A stretch of 64,000 bases of DNA from Senecio squalidus. Taxonomy: Eukaryota > Streptophyta > Magnoliopsida > Asterales > Asteraceae. The DNA is taken from positions 22,643,848-22,707,847 of the forward strand of contig CAJVGC010000582.1 in the NCBI GenBank assembly GCA_910822075.1, given 5' to 3'. Numbering within the stretch: the first letter of the stretch is position 1; each line of letters opens with the position of its first letter. The translations under genes and the position numbers were made by a program. The notes beneath the pieces are model-generated. The model saw nothing but the letters and a program-made list of their open reading frames with translations. It was not told the origin of the DNA and ran no database searches. Below are positions 31,113 to 42,900 of this stretch, piece by piece.

Positions 31113-32402
31113 TCAGCGAGGTCGAACAACATACGCTACAGAGACAGCAGCCGCTAAAAGCGTGGTTGCAGATGAAACCATTGTCCAGAAGCTCTTCTCT
31201 TTACGAGCTTCGTCAGCAGAGCTTTTAACCAACTCAAGTTGCCTCTTCATCTCTTCTAATCTACTCTCTTTATCCTTAAAAGCTCTCCTAATTGCTTCTA
31301 CCTCTTTCACATGCTCTATTATCCCGCCTTCTTCAACGCCATTTTCTTTATCAATTTCATCAGAGACTAACAATGTGTTTTTCAAAATATTCAATACTCT
31401 ATTTGTGTTAGCTTCGGATACACCTAGTTTACCTTTTGTATCCTCAAACTCTATACGCGTTCCAGCAAGCTCTGTTTCTAAAGAAGATACATCTTTCACC
31501 AACTCTGCACAACGATCCTCTAGTTTATTTTTATCTCCTACATGTTCCCAAATCTCCGTTCTCGTCTTGCTTAACTCTTGGTTCAAATCTTGCATTTCCT
31601 TTTCCATTCCGCTAATCTTATCTTTAAGCTCAAACGTAATTCTTTTCTGGTTCTCAAGACTCTGCTGAGCTTCATCTTTCTCTATGGTACATTGTTCAAA
31701 TAACCCCTGGTAGCGGCCAAGTTTAGTCTCTAACTCATTAACCTGATTAACACGAGACGTCTCTAATAAGAAAACCGCATTTAGTTGGTCATTCAACTTA
31801 AGAATCTCAGTCTCCCCTCGTTTCTTATCATTATCCAACTCAAGTTTCCGTCGCACAATCTCCTGAATCATAACATCTTTCTCCTCCATCTCTTTACCAA
31901 CAATCTCCAAATCCCGCGAAACCAAACTCTTCTCCTTCTCCAACGTCTCAACACGTTCCTCGAATCCCTTCTTTTCATCAACCAACAACTTAATCTCCGT
32001 CTCCAATTCAACTCGTTTCGCCAAAACCGCAACATATTTCCTCTCCAACTCCTCCCCATCACTTTGCATACCCGCTACCACATTCGCAATCTCATCCTTT
32101 TCCTCCAACCACATTTCTCCCATTTCCTTCAAAACCACACAGACTACCAACTTCTCAATCTCAAATAGCGCGGCTTTTTCGATAAATGAATTCATTTCCA
32201 ACTTCATGGACTCGTTATTTATAACAGACTGATTCGCCTTAGTTTCCAAATACTCGTTTGACTTGAGTAATGAATCAACTTGTTGACGGCGATCAACGGT
32301 TTCTTTAAGTAACATTGCGTTGAGTGATTTCAAGTTGTCTAGTTTGTCGGAATCCATAGGTTTGGTTTGTGTTTTTTTTGTGTCTGGTTTTGTTTGTGCC
32401 AT
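31113..32402 (-). CDS. Tail-anchored coiled-coil protein, PMD1/2-like
   Basis: An intronless 429-codon frame. Residues ~20-400 are almost continuous heptad-rich, Glu/Lys/Leu-rich coiled coil. The last ~26 residues are a single hydrophobic segment with a short basic tail (SATTLLAAAVSVAYVVRPR), the arrangement of a tail-anchored membrane protein. Architecture and tail match plant peroxisomal and mitochondrial division factors (PMD1/PMD2), which sit on the outer membranes of both organelles and affect their division and shape. The match is by architecture, so other tail-anchored coiled-coil proteins remain possible. The start is the first ATG, in a good context (GCCATGG read from the plus strand), and is followed by a Lys/Thr-rich hydrophilic N-terminus. 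Confidence 0.7.
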   Translation of the reverse strand: MAQTKPDTKKTQTKPMDSDKLDNLKSLNAMLLKETVDRRQQVDSLLKSNEYLETKANQSVINNESMKLEMNSFIEKAALFEIEKLVVCVVLKEMGEMWLEEKDEIANVVAGMQSDGEELERKYVAVLAKRVELETEIKLLVDEKKGFEERVETLEKEKSLVSRDLEIVGKEMEEKDVMIQEIVRRKLELDNDKKRGETEILKLNDQLNAVFLLETSRVNQVNELETKLGRYQGLFEQCTIEKDEAQQSLENQKRITFELKDKISGMEKEMQDLNQELSKTRTEIWEHVGDKNKLEDRCAELVKDVSSLETELAGTRIEFEDTKGKLGVSEANTNRVLNILKNTLLVSDEIDKENGVEEGGIIEHVKEVEAIRRAFKDKESRLEEMKRQLELVKSSADEARKEKSFWTMVSSATTLLAAAVSVAYVVRPR

Positions 32403-35400
32403 GGTTTGAAGATTAGGAATTGGGAATGGAGAGGATTTTGTGGATGAGGTTTTTATTAGGGTTTTATTTACGTTTCAATTCTCAAAAAATTTAAAATTTT
32501 GTTGAACCGGGAATCGAGACGTACCACGTCGCATATTCTTACACCTTTTCGTATTTCATACACTAACTTCCACATAAAATAAAATAAAGTAATAAAAAAT
32601 GTTGAGTTGAGAAAGTGGTTAGAGTGAATGTGATCAAACACGGATTATTATATCTAGGCGGTGTTGAGATTGTATTTTTACACTTTATGTGTATTGCGTT
32701 TAACTGAAAAATAAATTAAAAAATAACCATCAAATGTTTAGCTTAATAAAAATGTATTTTTTTAGTTATAAATTTGCCAAGATACATAAAGTGTGTTTTT
32801 TATTCAAATATCAATAAGTAATATAAAAATGTGTTTTTAGTTATAAAAAAGCGAAAAATATGCATAGCGAATATTAAAATATACAATTTCAGACACCCTC
32901 TTAAGAGTTTATTTATCGATTTTTAGTTAGTTTAATCCTACCATTTTTCTTCCTTTCTTCTTCTTAATATTTGGTCAAAAGCCGGTAACCTTTTCTCATA
33001 ACAATTTTAACAACTTTTTCTCTAAAAGTTCATGCAGCACCCATGTTTTTTTCTAAGAATCAACACTTTAAGCACTTATTCAAGGCATGTCGCTCATATC
33101 ATTGTACTAATTCTGAGGAAGATTGAAAATTTATAGCTTCTAACTATTTGTTAATCATCGCCCAAAAAGCAATCGTTGTTCATAAAAAGAACATCCATAT
33201 CGTTAACTCGCAATCGCTTTAGGCAACGCTACTAGCTGCATACCATAGATTTCCGATCAACACATAAGGAATTCGAGATTTTTTGTTCAAAAAGGTTGCT
33301 TAACCATTGTAGCTCGCCGCAGGTCTACTATATCTCCGTCTTTGGACCACTGGACCTTTGTCGTAGAGCCATCTAACAATATGACCGAGTGGATCCATCT
33401 AAATGTGTAGAGTCGGTTGACCCAGCTAATTCGACATGTATGACGACGTCACACATAGTTTAAGTGTAAAATTTGAGCTTTCGAATGTTATCATGACAGT
33501 GATTTGGATAAAGCATGCATAATCTATTCGCCACTCGAGCTATTTGTTTTTAATTTTTTTTTCCATGTACATCGCAACAAAATGAAAAAACATAACAAAT
33601 AACTCGAACAATTAGTAATTATGTTCGCACCCTTTGTTTTCAGACCCATCTTCCACTTTACTATTATGTCTAAGCATTACAGATGGTTGTACATCTTCTC
33701 AATATTCTAACATCTACGTCTATTAAATATGACATCCATTTTCACAAAATTGTTTGATAAAAAGACGTCAACAACACTACATTCCTGCTTTTTGTCTTTC
33801 ACAAAATTGTTCCATAAAATTTAACCCATTTTACAAGATTATACTGTTTTGATCAAAAACTACCTAAGGCAATTTCGTGATCAAACTAGTTAAGTGAGGT
33901 AAGGTGTTGTGGTAATCTGATGAGTGATCACAATATAATTTATGAAAACAATTTATAAATGAGTAAAAAGTAAATGAACACAGAGATGTACGAGGAAAGC
34001 CCTTAATCCTTTTATATTGCCGGCATAAAACCTCGGGAAGGGATAATAATCCCTTTCCTTGTTGATTTTATTAATAAGAACAGTAATGGTTACAGAAATG
34101 AGCACAAGTGATCGATTCTAAGTGTTTGTGTTGTAATTCCGATGAATATTCCGGTATTGTTGTGTGTGTCCCCTATATCGATCATTGCCTCTATTTATAG
34201 TAAAAAGAAAACAACTATAGCGAAATAGGTTCACCGGTTCGAACCGAAAAGTTAACTTTTTTTCTTCTTAATACATATCCTAATATTTAATCTTATATTC
34301 ATTACACAATTAAACCTGTAAACAATATAATACCAATTATATTAAACAATGGAATCGAACCGGTGAAGTATTAAACAATGGAATCGAATGTTATAGGTAA
34401 CGATTATAATACCAATTAATATTCATTAAACAATTAAACCAATTAGGAATCCTAATTGGTATTATATTGTTTACAGAAAGAGTTCAGTTCAGTTGATGTA
34501 CATCTAGTCCTCTATATAATCCGCAGGTTTACTAATTAATTTTATAATCACACAATCCTAATTAAAGTCAATAAAACTATATGTATCATAATATTAACTT
34601 GATTATATATTTTAATCATATCAATTAGGATTCCTAATACTTAATATTAACTTGATTATATAGTAACTTTTTTTAAATTTTAGTAAGAACAAAGATTTTC
34701 TTATATGTATGTATTTTTATATAATTACTAACTATTATTTGATTATTTATAGATATTTTGGAAAAAATTGCCGAGATGGAAAATGTGGAGAAGTTGGATG
34801 ATTGATAATGCATATGACGAACGAATAAACAATTTACGTTTTTTGTTTTTACTATTCGTATTTGGTTTCGTTTTAGTTTTTTACTATGCCTATTACGTAT
34901 TTACGTTTATGATTTGTAATTCGATACGATTATTTTTTGTGTTGCTTATCGTTTAACCTACTTTTTTCTTATTCATTGCATGACTTTTTTTCTTTTTTAA
35001 ATTGAATAACCTTTTTTATTACTATGTTGTGTATTTTGTGAGGTATTAAAACCTAAATGAACCGAAAAACCAAAGAACCGACTAGGAACCGAACCGGAAA
35101 GACACGGAAAAAGCGGTCCGGTTCTCGGTCCACCGTTTCTTCATTCTTTTTGTCTCGGTCCGGTCCGGTTTTTACCGATTCGGTCCGATCCGTGTCTTTT
35201 GAACAACCCTAGGTGTAATTGATTTAGAAACTGAAAATTATGTTCCATTAAAGTAGACATCGCAGGTGGTTTCCTAGACACGTTTAGGGGCATCATGGTC
35301 ATTATCCATTTATCCCGCCAAATAAAAAAAAAAAAACTGATGTAATGAGGTGAATGAAAAAGGGAAAATTTATAGAAGTGGGATTACGTATACAATGTGT

Positions 35401-35497
35401 CGTTCACTTCCTTTTACCTGAACAAACAACATTTTTTCAACCAAATGTAATATTTTATATTACTTTAGTTATTGCATTATACCAAACTCTACCTAAT
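32403..35497. other. Intergenic spacer, mostly repeats
   Basis: Holds the promoter of the coiled-coil gene (from 32403). At ~33900-34250 is a segment that resembles part of a retrotransposon LTR (AGAGATGTACGAGGAAAGCC, CGGCATAAAACCTCGGGAAG, CTCTATTTATAG), with no partner or boundaries found. At 34330-34460 are repeats and a palindrome around CCAATTAGGAATCCTAATTGG. At 35075-35200 is a CGGTCCGGTTCGGT-rich dispersed repeat. No gene. Confidence 0.45.
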
Positions 35498-35572
35498 TAT
35501 AATTTCCACACTCATCAATTCATATATGTATATATATCCTGTATCTATAGATTCCTAAATGCACACAACACC

Positions 35573-38500
35573 ATGTATCAATGGAGGAAATTCGAATTCT
35601 TCGAAGAAAAATACACCGGAAAATGCTTGGTACCGGACGAAGTCGCCGGAAAAATCGAGTGTTGTTCTAGCGGCAGAGGTAAAATCGCTGTTGGATGTGA
35701 AGACGGAACTGTTAGTTTACTAGATCGAGGTTTTAAGCTCAGTTATGGATTCCAAGCTCATACTTCCTCTGTTTTGTATCTTCAACAACTCAAGGTTTTT
35801 TTCTTTCGTGATTGTTAGTTTTGGATATTCGATTATCGTTTTCGATTGCGATTTGTTTTGTGTTTTGTGGTGTTGTGTATGTAATTGTGCAGAATTTTAG
35901 GTTTTAGGTTTAATTGATAGAGGAATTGAATTTGTGATCAAATTAGGATTTATTATAGCTAATACCTATGTTATCGTTTTTGATCGTGTTATGTAACGGT
36001 TCATCGTGCACTTTAATGATGCTTTCGTTACTGAAGAAAAACATAGGTTTGAATTCAGCAATGTTGTTTATACAAGTTTTTTTTTATATTGGTTGTTATT
36101 TTTTTTTTTCTTCGTGTTTTGTGTAGAAATTAGGTTTTAGGTTTAACCGAATAGAATGAAATCAAATTATTCTATATTGCAGCCAATGCCTATAGTATAG
36201 TTTTTGATCGTATTGAAAAGGTTTAGCTTGAATTTAGAAATTTAATTTATGCAAGTTTCTTCTTATATTAATTCAAATTTTGACTGTTAATTTTTTTCTT
36301 GTGTTTTGCGTTAAATTGACCAGCAACGGAACTTTTTACTTACTGTGGGAGAAGATGAACAAATATCTCCACAAGTATCATCTGTGTGCCTCAAGGTTTT
36401 TGACCTTGATAATACGCAACCAGAAGGTCCAAGCACACCAGTTCCAGATTGTATTCGGATATTACGGATATTTACCAATCAGTTCCCGGAAGCAAAGGTT
36501 TATATTTTTTATACTTTCACTTTTCCGTGAACACTTAAATACTATCCATCTAATGGATGAATGAAGTATCTTTTTTTTTCTGTAGATTACATCGTTTCTT
36601 GTTCTAGAGGAAGCTCCGCCAATATTACTGATAGCTATTGGATTAGACAATGGTTGCATTTATTGCATCCAAGGCGATATTGCACGTGAGCGTATCAAAC
36701 GCTTCATGCTTCAAGTTGAAAACCGTCAAGATAAAAGTCAATGTTCAATTACCGGAATGGCGTTTCGCGTTGATGGGAAAACTCTCCAGTTATTTGCAGT
36801 TACTCCAGCTTCTGTGAGCTTGTTTAACTTGCAGACTCAGCCAGCTATCCGACAAACCCTGGATCAAATTGGTTCTAATGTGAACAGCGTTGCAATTAAT
36901 GACCGCTTGGTAATCACCATTCTGCTTGCTTCTATTTTTATTATTCCCGTGCTCTTTTTAATCATAGTTAGAGGTGGCAAGACTGGCGGATTGTGTTTTA
37001 GCTATTTTTTTTTTACTTGAACCTGACCCATTTAAGATAGTATAGAACCCAAATTGACCCATTTATTAGTACTTGGGTCGGTATTGCCACCTCTAGTTTT
37101 GAAGCAAGTTATATTTCTTGCTATATGTTTTTCATTCCTGAAAGTAGTGCAACCTTATAATCCATCAGGAGCTTATCATTGGTCGAACCGAGGCTGTATA
37201 TTTCTATGAAGTTGATGGTAGAGGTCCTTGTTGGGCTTTTGAAGGAGAAAAGAAGTTTCTTGGTTGGTTTTGTGGATACTTGTTATGTGTTATTGCAGAC
37301 CAAAAAAGTGGCAGCCATACATTCAATATCTACGACCTAAAAAACCGTTTAATTGCACACAGTATAGTGGTTAAGGAAGTTTCTCACATGCTATGTGAAT
37401 GGGGAAGCATACTGCTTATAATGAAGGACAAATCTGCTTTATGTATTGGAGAAAGAGATATGGAAAGTAAATTGGATATGCTTTTCAAGAAGAATCTGTA
37501 CACGGTAGCCATCAATCTTGTTCAAAGTCAACAAGCTGATGCAGCTGCAACCGCTGAAGTTCTAAGAAAGTATGGTGATCATCTATATAGTAAGCAAGAT
37601 TTCGATGAGGCTATGGCTCAGCACATTCATACAATCGGTCATCTAGAACCTTCTTATGTGATCCAAAAGTTTCTCGATGCACAAAGGATCTACAATCTTA
37701 CTAACTACTTGGAGAACTTGCACGAGAAAGGTCTTGGCTCTAAAGACCATACTACCCTTCTCTTAAACTGTTATACCAAACTGAAAGATGTGGACAAATT
37801 GGAACATGAGTCGAAGCTTATTGAAGAGGACTGCCGGATGATTGATAAGTACCAGGTTGGTCATTTTGTTCTCAATTGTTTCAATATCGTTTCAGTTAAA
37901 TGTTATTTTAGATGAAAAGTTAAATCCTGTCATAAGCAACATCTCATTTTGATGCTTCTCCAAGGAAGGTTGGTTTTATTAGAGATGAATGGAACGGGTT
38001 GGGATAACCTGCAAACACTATTTTTTTTTTTTTTTTAAAGTTATTTTCAAATAACTACTGCTTTCATTATGATTTAATAAATAATATTACTTGCAATAAC
38101 AGTCTAAATATTTGAATAAAACAATTTTAGGAGTCTGACATTGGTAACATTCATCCCAAGGGACCTGCTAGGCCGATATGACCATTTAAGTTTTTACTAA
38201 TTATTTTTATTTAACCCATTCAAGATAAAATACAACCCAAATCAATCCATTTATAAGTAAATTCGTTGAGATCGTCACCTACTCATCTATAGCTTATTGT
38301 TTGCTTATAATGTGAGTTACACGTCATTGAACACGTTTCTACTTCTTACATGCTGCTGCTGGGTTTGCAAGTTTGGTGTTTCTAGTTTAGGATTCTGCCC
38401 CCGTCATCACTATAATCTTGATCTAGTTGTCACTGACTATAAACAATATGAATTTGGTGGAACCATGAAAGCTCATTATCAATTTAAGTGAGCTGCAGTG

Positions 38501-38934
38501 GTTATTTGTGGGACTTATTAAGAGTCTACATTCCGTTTGTTATTTGTGGAGAAGTGGATTATTAGAATCTCTTGCAGTTCTATAAACAAAATTCTAGCTT
38601 TTATGTAGGATTCATTTGTATGGCAATTATAGAAAGCTTTTAAATACATGAGTTTCCCGATGATATGAAACTTCACATATAATTAAATGAATCACAATAA
38701 ATCTAATTGATCTCTTCAATTATACAGGAAGAAACATCGACAATGAGAGAAGAAATTCAAGACTTCAAAACTAATGCCAGAATATTTCAGCTAAGCAAGT
38801 GTACTGCTTGCACATTCACCCTTGATCTTACCGTTGTCCATTTTATGTGTATGCATTCCTTCCATCAACGTTGCCTTGGTGACAATGAAAAAGAATGTCC
38901 CGAATGCGCCCTCGAATACAGATCTGTTCTATAA
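35573..38934 (+). CDS. Truncated VPS11 paralog with in-frame deletion, RING kept, 537 aa
   Basis: Exons 35573-35794, 36324-36497, 36586-36909, 37169-37855, 38728-38934, all with intact GT-AG sites and phase 0. Exons 1-3 have the same lengths as in the full copy (222, 174, 324 bp). Exon 4 is 687 instead of 1710 bp, a deletion of exactly 1023 bp (341 codons), removing about residues 452-792 of the full protein, most of the clathrin-type alpha-solenoid. In exon 5 a GAA-to-TAA change ends the protein after ...ALEYRSVL, just past the RING-H2 cysteines (CTAC, CMHSFHQRC, CPEC). The product would be a propeller joined almost directly to a RING. The promoter part shared with the parent is short. It may be expressed as a variant or be a pseudogene. 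Confidence 0.75.
36971..37097. mobile_element. Short TIR element in VPS11 paralog intron 3
   Basis: 127 bp with perfect 11-bp inverted ends AGAGGTGGCAA / TTGCCACCTCT and an interior of GACCCATTTAAGATA and AAATTGACCC. The same insertion is in the full VPS11 copy (about 46964-47091), so it predates the duplication. No coding capacity. Confidence 0.65.
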
Positions 38935-39531
38935 ATGAAAAGAAGCTTGGAGCAAAACTCCAAGAACCAAGATCTATTCTTTAATCAAGTTAAGAGTTCA
39001 AAAGATGGACTTTCAGTAATTGCGGAATATATTGGAAAGGGGATTATTAGCAAAACTAAGAAAGGGCCGGCTGGATCTGTATGATCAACCAATACTCCCA
39101 CTACTGAACTTCTCAGTTTTCACTAGCTTTCACTTTAGTTGTTTATATCTTTTTGAAACCGGAAGAAGAGCTGCCAAAAGAAGGGCAGTCAATGGTCGTT
39201 CTTTTCTTGAAGGAAGGAGTAATACATTCCGGGAGGTAATGCACTGCTTTATTAGTACTTCTGCCGATTCAGAAGAGTTGTTTGTGAGATTTCAAAAGTT
39301 TTGGTGTTGTTTTCATAATGAATTATATGAGGTTATTTTTCACATGTTTGTGAGCCGTTTATAGAATGCATTTGTTATTTGATTGTATAAAACAAGTTGT
39401 GTTGTACCTTCCCAATTATCATTGAGTTGTTGCCCAGTTTGCTTACGATAAGATATAGATAATGAGCTTCGAATCTTGCACTCGTGATTTCTCTATTGGT
39501 CATCTTGTCCATTCAGTTTTAAATAGACAAC

Positions 39532-40734
39532 AAATGTGATACGAACCTATCCATACTAGGCTCATATCTATAAGAATGTTTGTTGTACAAGATTATGTCT
39601 TTTTTTTCTTATCAAATCGTAAGAAACATTTTTGTAATTATCTTTTCTTTATCTTTTTCCTACATATGTTATTTAACCAAATGGGCTAAAAGCATATAAT
39701 AGGTCGAATTTTTCAAATAGATTGAATGACTAATGCTAAAATTTTCTTATATGTCATGAATGGTCGAATGATAAACTAACAGAAGGTGTAATTTTATCAA
39801 ATGACCATAATAGATAATGTTACCCATAATTGTACTTTATCATGACAAGAACGAGAAAAATATCAGAAATCGTTAAGACAATGAAAATTGACGAATATAA
39901 CTTTTTTACCGCCGCAACATCATACGAACCAAAAACTATTACACTCACGAAACTACAAGAAACTGATTAGTGTATATAAATTATTCTTTTTATGGTATGA
40001 AGTGATACCCTAAATAAATACCATTAGTCCATAACTTTTTTATGGCTCAAAGGACTAGAATAATAAAAATTTACCTTATAGTTATTTTTATGACTCGAAT
40101 TATTGAACAAAAAGTTATTAGATGATAAATCTAAATAATTGTTTTTGGGTTTAAATGATTGGACTTGAAACTATTAGATGTCAACGTTTTGTATTCTTAC
40201 TAATACCATATTATAGTCAAAGAGTTATTGCATCACATAAATATAAATATTTTACGACTATAATATACTTAGTGGAAGATATGGTAGAACGAGAAACAAT
40301 TATACCAACTTTTACTATGCATCAAATTGTTAGACTTAAAATTGTTACCGCAATATTCATGTTATAACACGAAATGCCAAATAAGAAAGTGTTTTACTTA
40401 ATATATAGCTAAAAGTAATGAATAAGAAACTATCAAAACTCATTGCCACCTATCAATAATTATTTTCCATCCAGAAGGATTGAGCCGAAAATCGATATTG
40501 CGTAATTTTTTTGACCCAAATATCCGACCCATAAACCATTACTCTCACGACATGGATCACGAGAGGAATAAAAAACTTCAATAAACCATTACCGCAATCT
40601 AACTTTTTATCCCCACTACATCATGCGGGTCTCACACTACTAGTATTTAATAAAAATTATAATAACAAAATCACATTTAAAAAAATATGACCAATAATTT
40701 TCTTAAGACAAAAAGACATCATTTTGACCCTTGA
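39532..40734. other. Spacer between the VPS11 copies, possible degraded Helitron end
   Basis: No gene. Near 40621-40644, CATGCGGGTCTCACACTACTAGT resembles a Helitron 3' end (CTAG|T after a GCGGGT), but the hairpin arm (ACCGCA near 40602) is far away. The sequence repeats CCGCAACATCATACGAACC-type phrases from 39912. Confidence 0.4.
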
Positions 40735-42020
40735 TCCCATTTTAATCTAATGGTTAAGATTAAAACCAAAACCTATTTTTCTTTTATTTTTTTTAAATTA
40801 ATTTATCTCACAAACCGTTGATCGTTAGACGAAACAAAATACACGGTTGCGATCGTCTCGTTTTTATCTTTAATTAGAGCAGTGGTGTTATATACTTTCG
40901 ATGACTTTTTTTTATTATTTTTTATTTTTTTTATGGGTATTGAAATTATAACGATAATATCATATATGATATTTACATCATTACGTAAAATTGTATAAAA
41001 GAGAATTACTATAAAATGTATAAACTACCTAAATTTAGAAAAAAAAATCGAATTTTAACTAGTTTTATTTTTTCTCGCTTTTTGACATAAAATGTGATAT
41101 ACTAATATCACATATGATACTACTATATCATATGTGATATTACTGTAAATCATATATGATATGAATATAAATCATATGTGATATATATTAAAATCGCATA
41201 TGATAATATTATATCATATGTGATATTACTGTAAATCATATATGATATGAATATAAATCATATGTGATATATATACTAAAATCACATATGATAATACTAT
41301 ATCATATGTGACATTAGTGTAAATCATATATGATATGAATATAAATCATATGTGATATATACTAAAATCATATATGATAATCCAATATCATATATGATAT
41401 TACTGTAAATCATATATGATATAAATATAAATCATATATGATATTATGTATGTAAAAATTTTAAAACTTAAAAGACAATAACACACATGATTTTAACTCT
41501 AAATATGAATTTTAATACACAACAATGTTATACAATGTATAACCTATATAGACCCAGAAAAAAGTTCGAATTTTGACGACTTTTATTTTTTCGTTTATGG
41601 CCAAATGTTGAAATTCGTAAAACAATATCACATATGATTTGAACACTAAATACGAGCTTCGAAACATAGATTTGTTATATTACATACATTCAACTTAAAT
41701 CAAAAAGAAAAACAAAAAAATAATATGTCAAACTACTGATATCACATATGATAAAACAGTGATTTGTAATATAAAATTTCAAAACTCGTAAAAAAACCCG
41801 AAAATAAATTTCGTCAAAAGTATATCGAGTGGGTACTCTATACAAAGGTAATTTAATGCTCGTTACAATGGTATAATTTATTCGTTTAATATATTTACGG
41901 TTTTTGAGATATTTAATTTTTAAACAAAATTATATTTTAAGTGGGTTTTTAAAATTAAGTGTTATGATTGGGTCTTTTAGTCTTACATTTTTTTTTATGG
42001 TAGTTCTTGATCTCAACCCT
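40735..42020 (-). mobile_element. Non-autonomous TIR element, copy 2
   Basis: Inverted relative to copy 1 (19140-20209). On the plus strand it starts CATTTTAATCTAATGGTTAAG and ends CTTGATCTCAACCCTTAAAA. It is ~200 bp longer than copy 1, mainly because of an expanded palindromic tandem array (41090-41450). It lies next to the proposed 5' end of the Helitron at 42030. Confidence 0.7.
41090..41450. repeat. ~87-bp tandem array of ATCATATGTGAT / ATCATATATGAT palindromes
   Basis: About four units (TACTGTAAATC or TAGTGTAAATC at 41141, 41227, 41314 and 41401). Each holds several near-palindromic 12-mers of the form ATCAYATRTGAT. It lies inside the TIR element. Confidence 0.85.
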
Positions 42021-42138
42021 TAAAATCAATCTATTTATATGAATTTATATCAAATCATACTATCTTATAAAACATTTGGGTACTTTTTTCTAAAATTGAA
42101 ATTTAAGAAGGAAATTACTTTTTTGCCCTTATCATCCA

Positions 42139-42899
42139 TATTAATTACATAAATACCTTGATTTATTTGATTAACTTGATTTAATATTGTTTCCATATTA
42201 ACTTAACTTATAAAATGGACAAATTAAATTAACTTATAACTACTAAACAAATCAATTTCCCACCAATATATTTTCCTAATTAATAATAAAATTTAAAAAA
42301 TTAAAAATACAAAACCAAAAATATCCTTATATTCCCTGATTTTTTCAGAATTTTCATTGTTAGTTAGTTAGGATAATTTTTAATCATGATTTTATAATAT
42401 TTCTAGAATCTATAATTTGTTATTCCACATTGAAGTTTGACAAAATAATATTTAAGTAAGCTGTATAATTATTTTACCACATTTTATACTATAAAACATT
42501 TACTTTTTTTCATACCAAATAGATATTAATTACATAAATCCCTTGATTTATTTGATTAACTTTATTTAATATTGTTTCCATATTAACTTAACTTATAAAA
42601 TGGACAAATTAAATTAACTTATAACTACTAAACAAATCAATTTCCCACCAATATATTTTCCTAATTAATAATAAAATTTAAAAAATTAAAAATACAAAAC
42701 CAAAAATATCCTTATACTCCCTGATTTGTAATTTTTGATTATTGTAGAATTTGCTATAATTACACTTAATTAGTTGAAAATTGGTGAATTGACAACATGA
42801 ATAATATGTTTTCAGAATTTTCATTGTTAGTTAGTTAGGATAATTTTTAGTCATGATTTTATAATATTTCTAGAATCTATAATTTGTTATTCCACATTG
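42139..42899 (+). repeat. Diverged direct duplication in the Helitron 5' part
   Basis: Sequence at 42139-42432 recurs at 42524-42899 (TTGATTTATTTGATTAAC, TTTCCCACCAATATATTTTCC, TAGTTAGTTAGGATAATTTT, TTTGTTATTCCACATTG). The second copy has an extra ~82 bp (about 42725-42811). The second copy ends exactly where the helicase homology begins. Confidence 0.85.
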
Positions 42900-42900
42900 C

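Larger units (their letters stand above)
35498..39531 (+). repeat. Tandem segmental duplication, left copy (VPS11 unit)
   Basis: Matches 45408-50526 from ~75 bp before the start codon, through all exons and introns, to ~165 bp past the gene end. It differs by scattered substitutions, small intron indels and one 1023-bp exon deletion. Homology stops abruptly at both sides. The duplicate includes very little promoter sequence. Confidence 0.9.

Noticed and set aside
31162..32168. Antisense proteins opposite the coiled-coil gene
   Set aside because: Long frames on the plus strand arise from the biased codons of the coiled coil. They have no domain and no splice or start context.
33900..34250. 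Solo LTR
   Set aside because: The sequence resembles LTR leader text, but I could not place TG/CA ends or a target duplication.
39020..39364. Separate small gene after the truncated VPS11
   Set aside because: It is the shifted frame of VPS11 exon 5 and its 3' UTR. The same shadow exists at 50013-50312 in the intact copy.
40602..40644. Second complete Helitron ending at 40643
   Set aside because: A CTAG|T is present, but the required nearby short hairpin is not formed and no 5' end was found. Kept only as a remark on the spacer.
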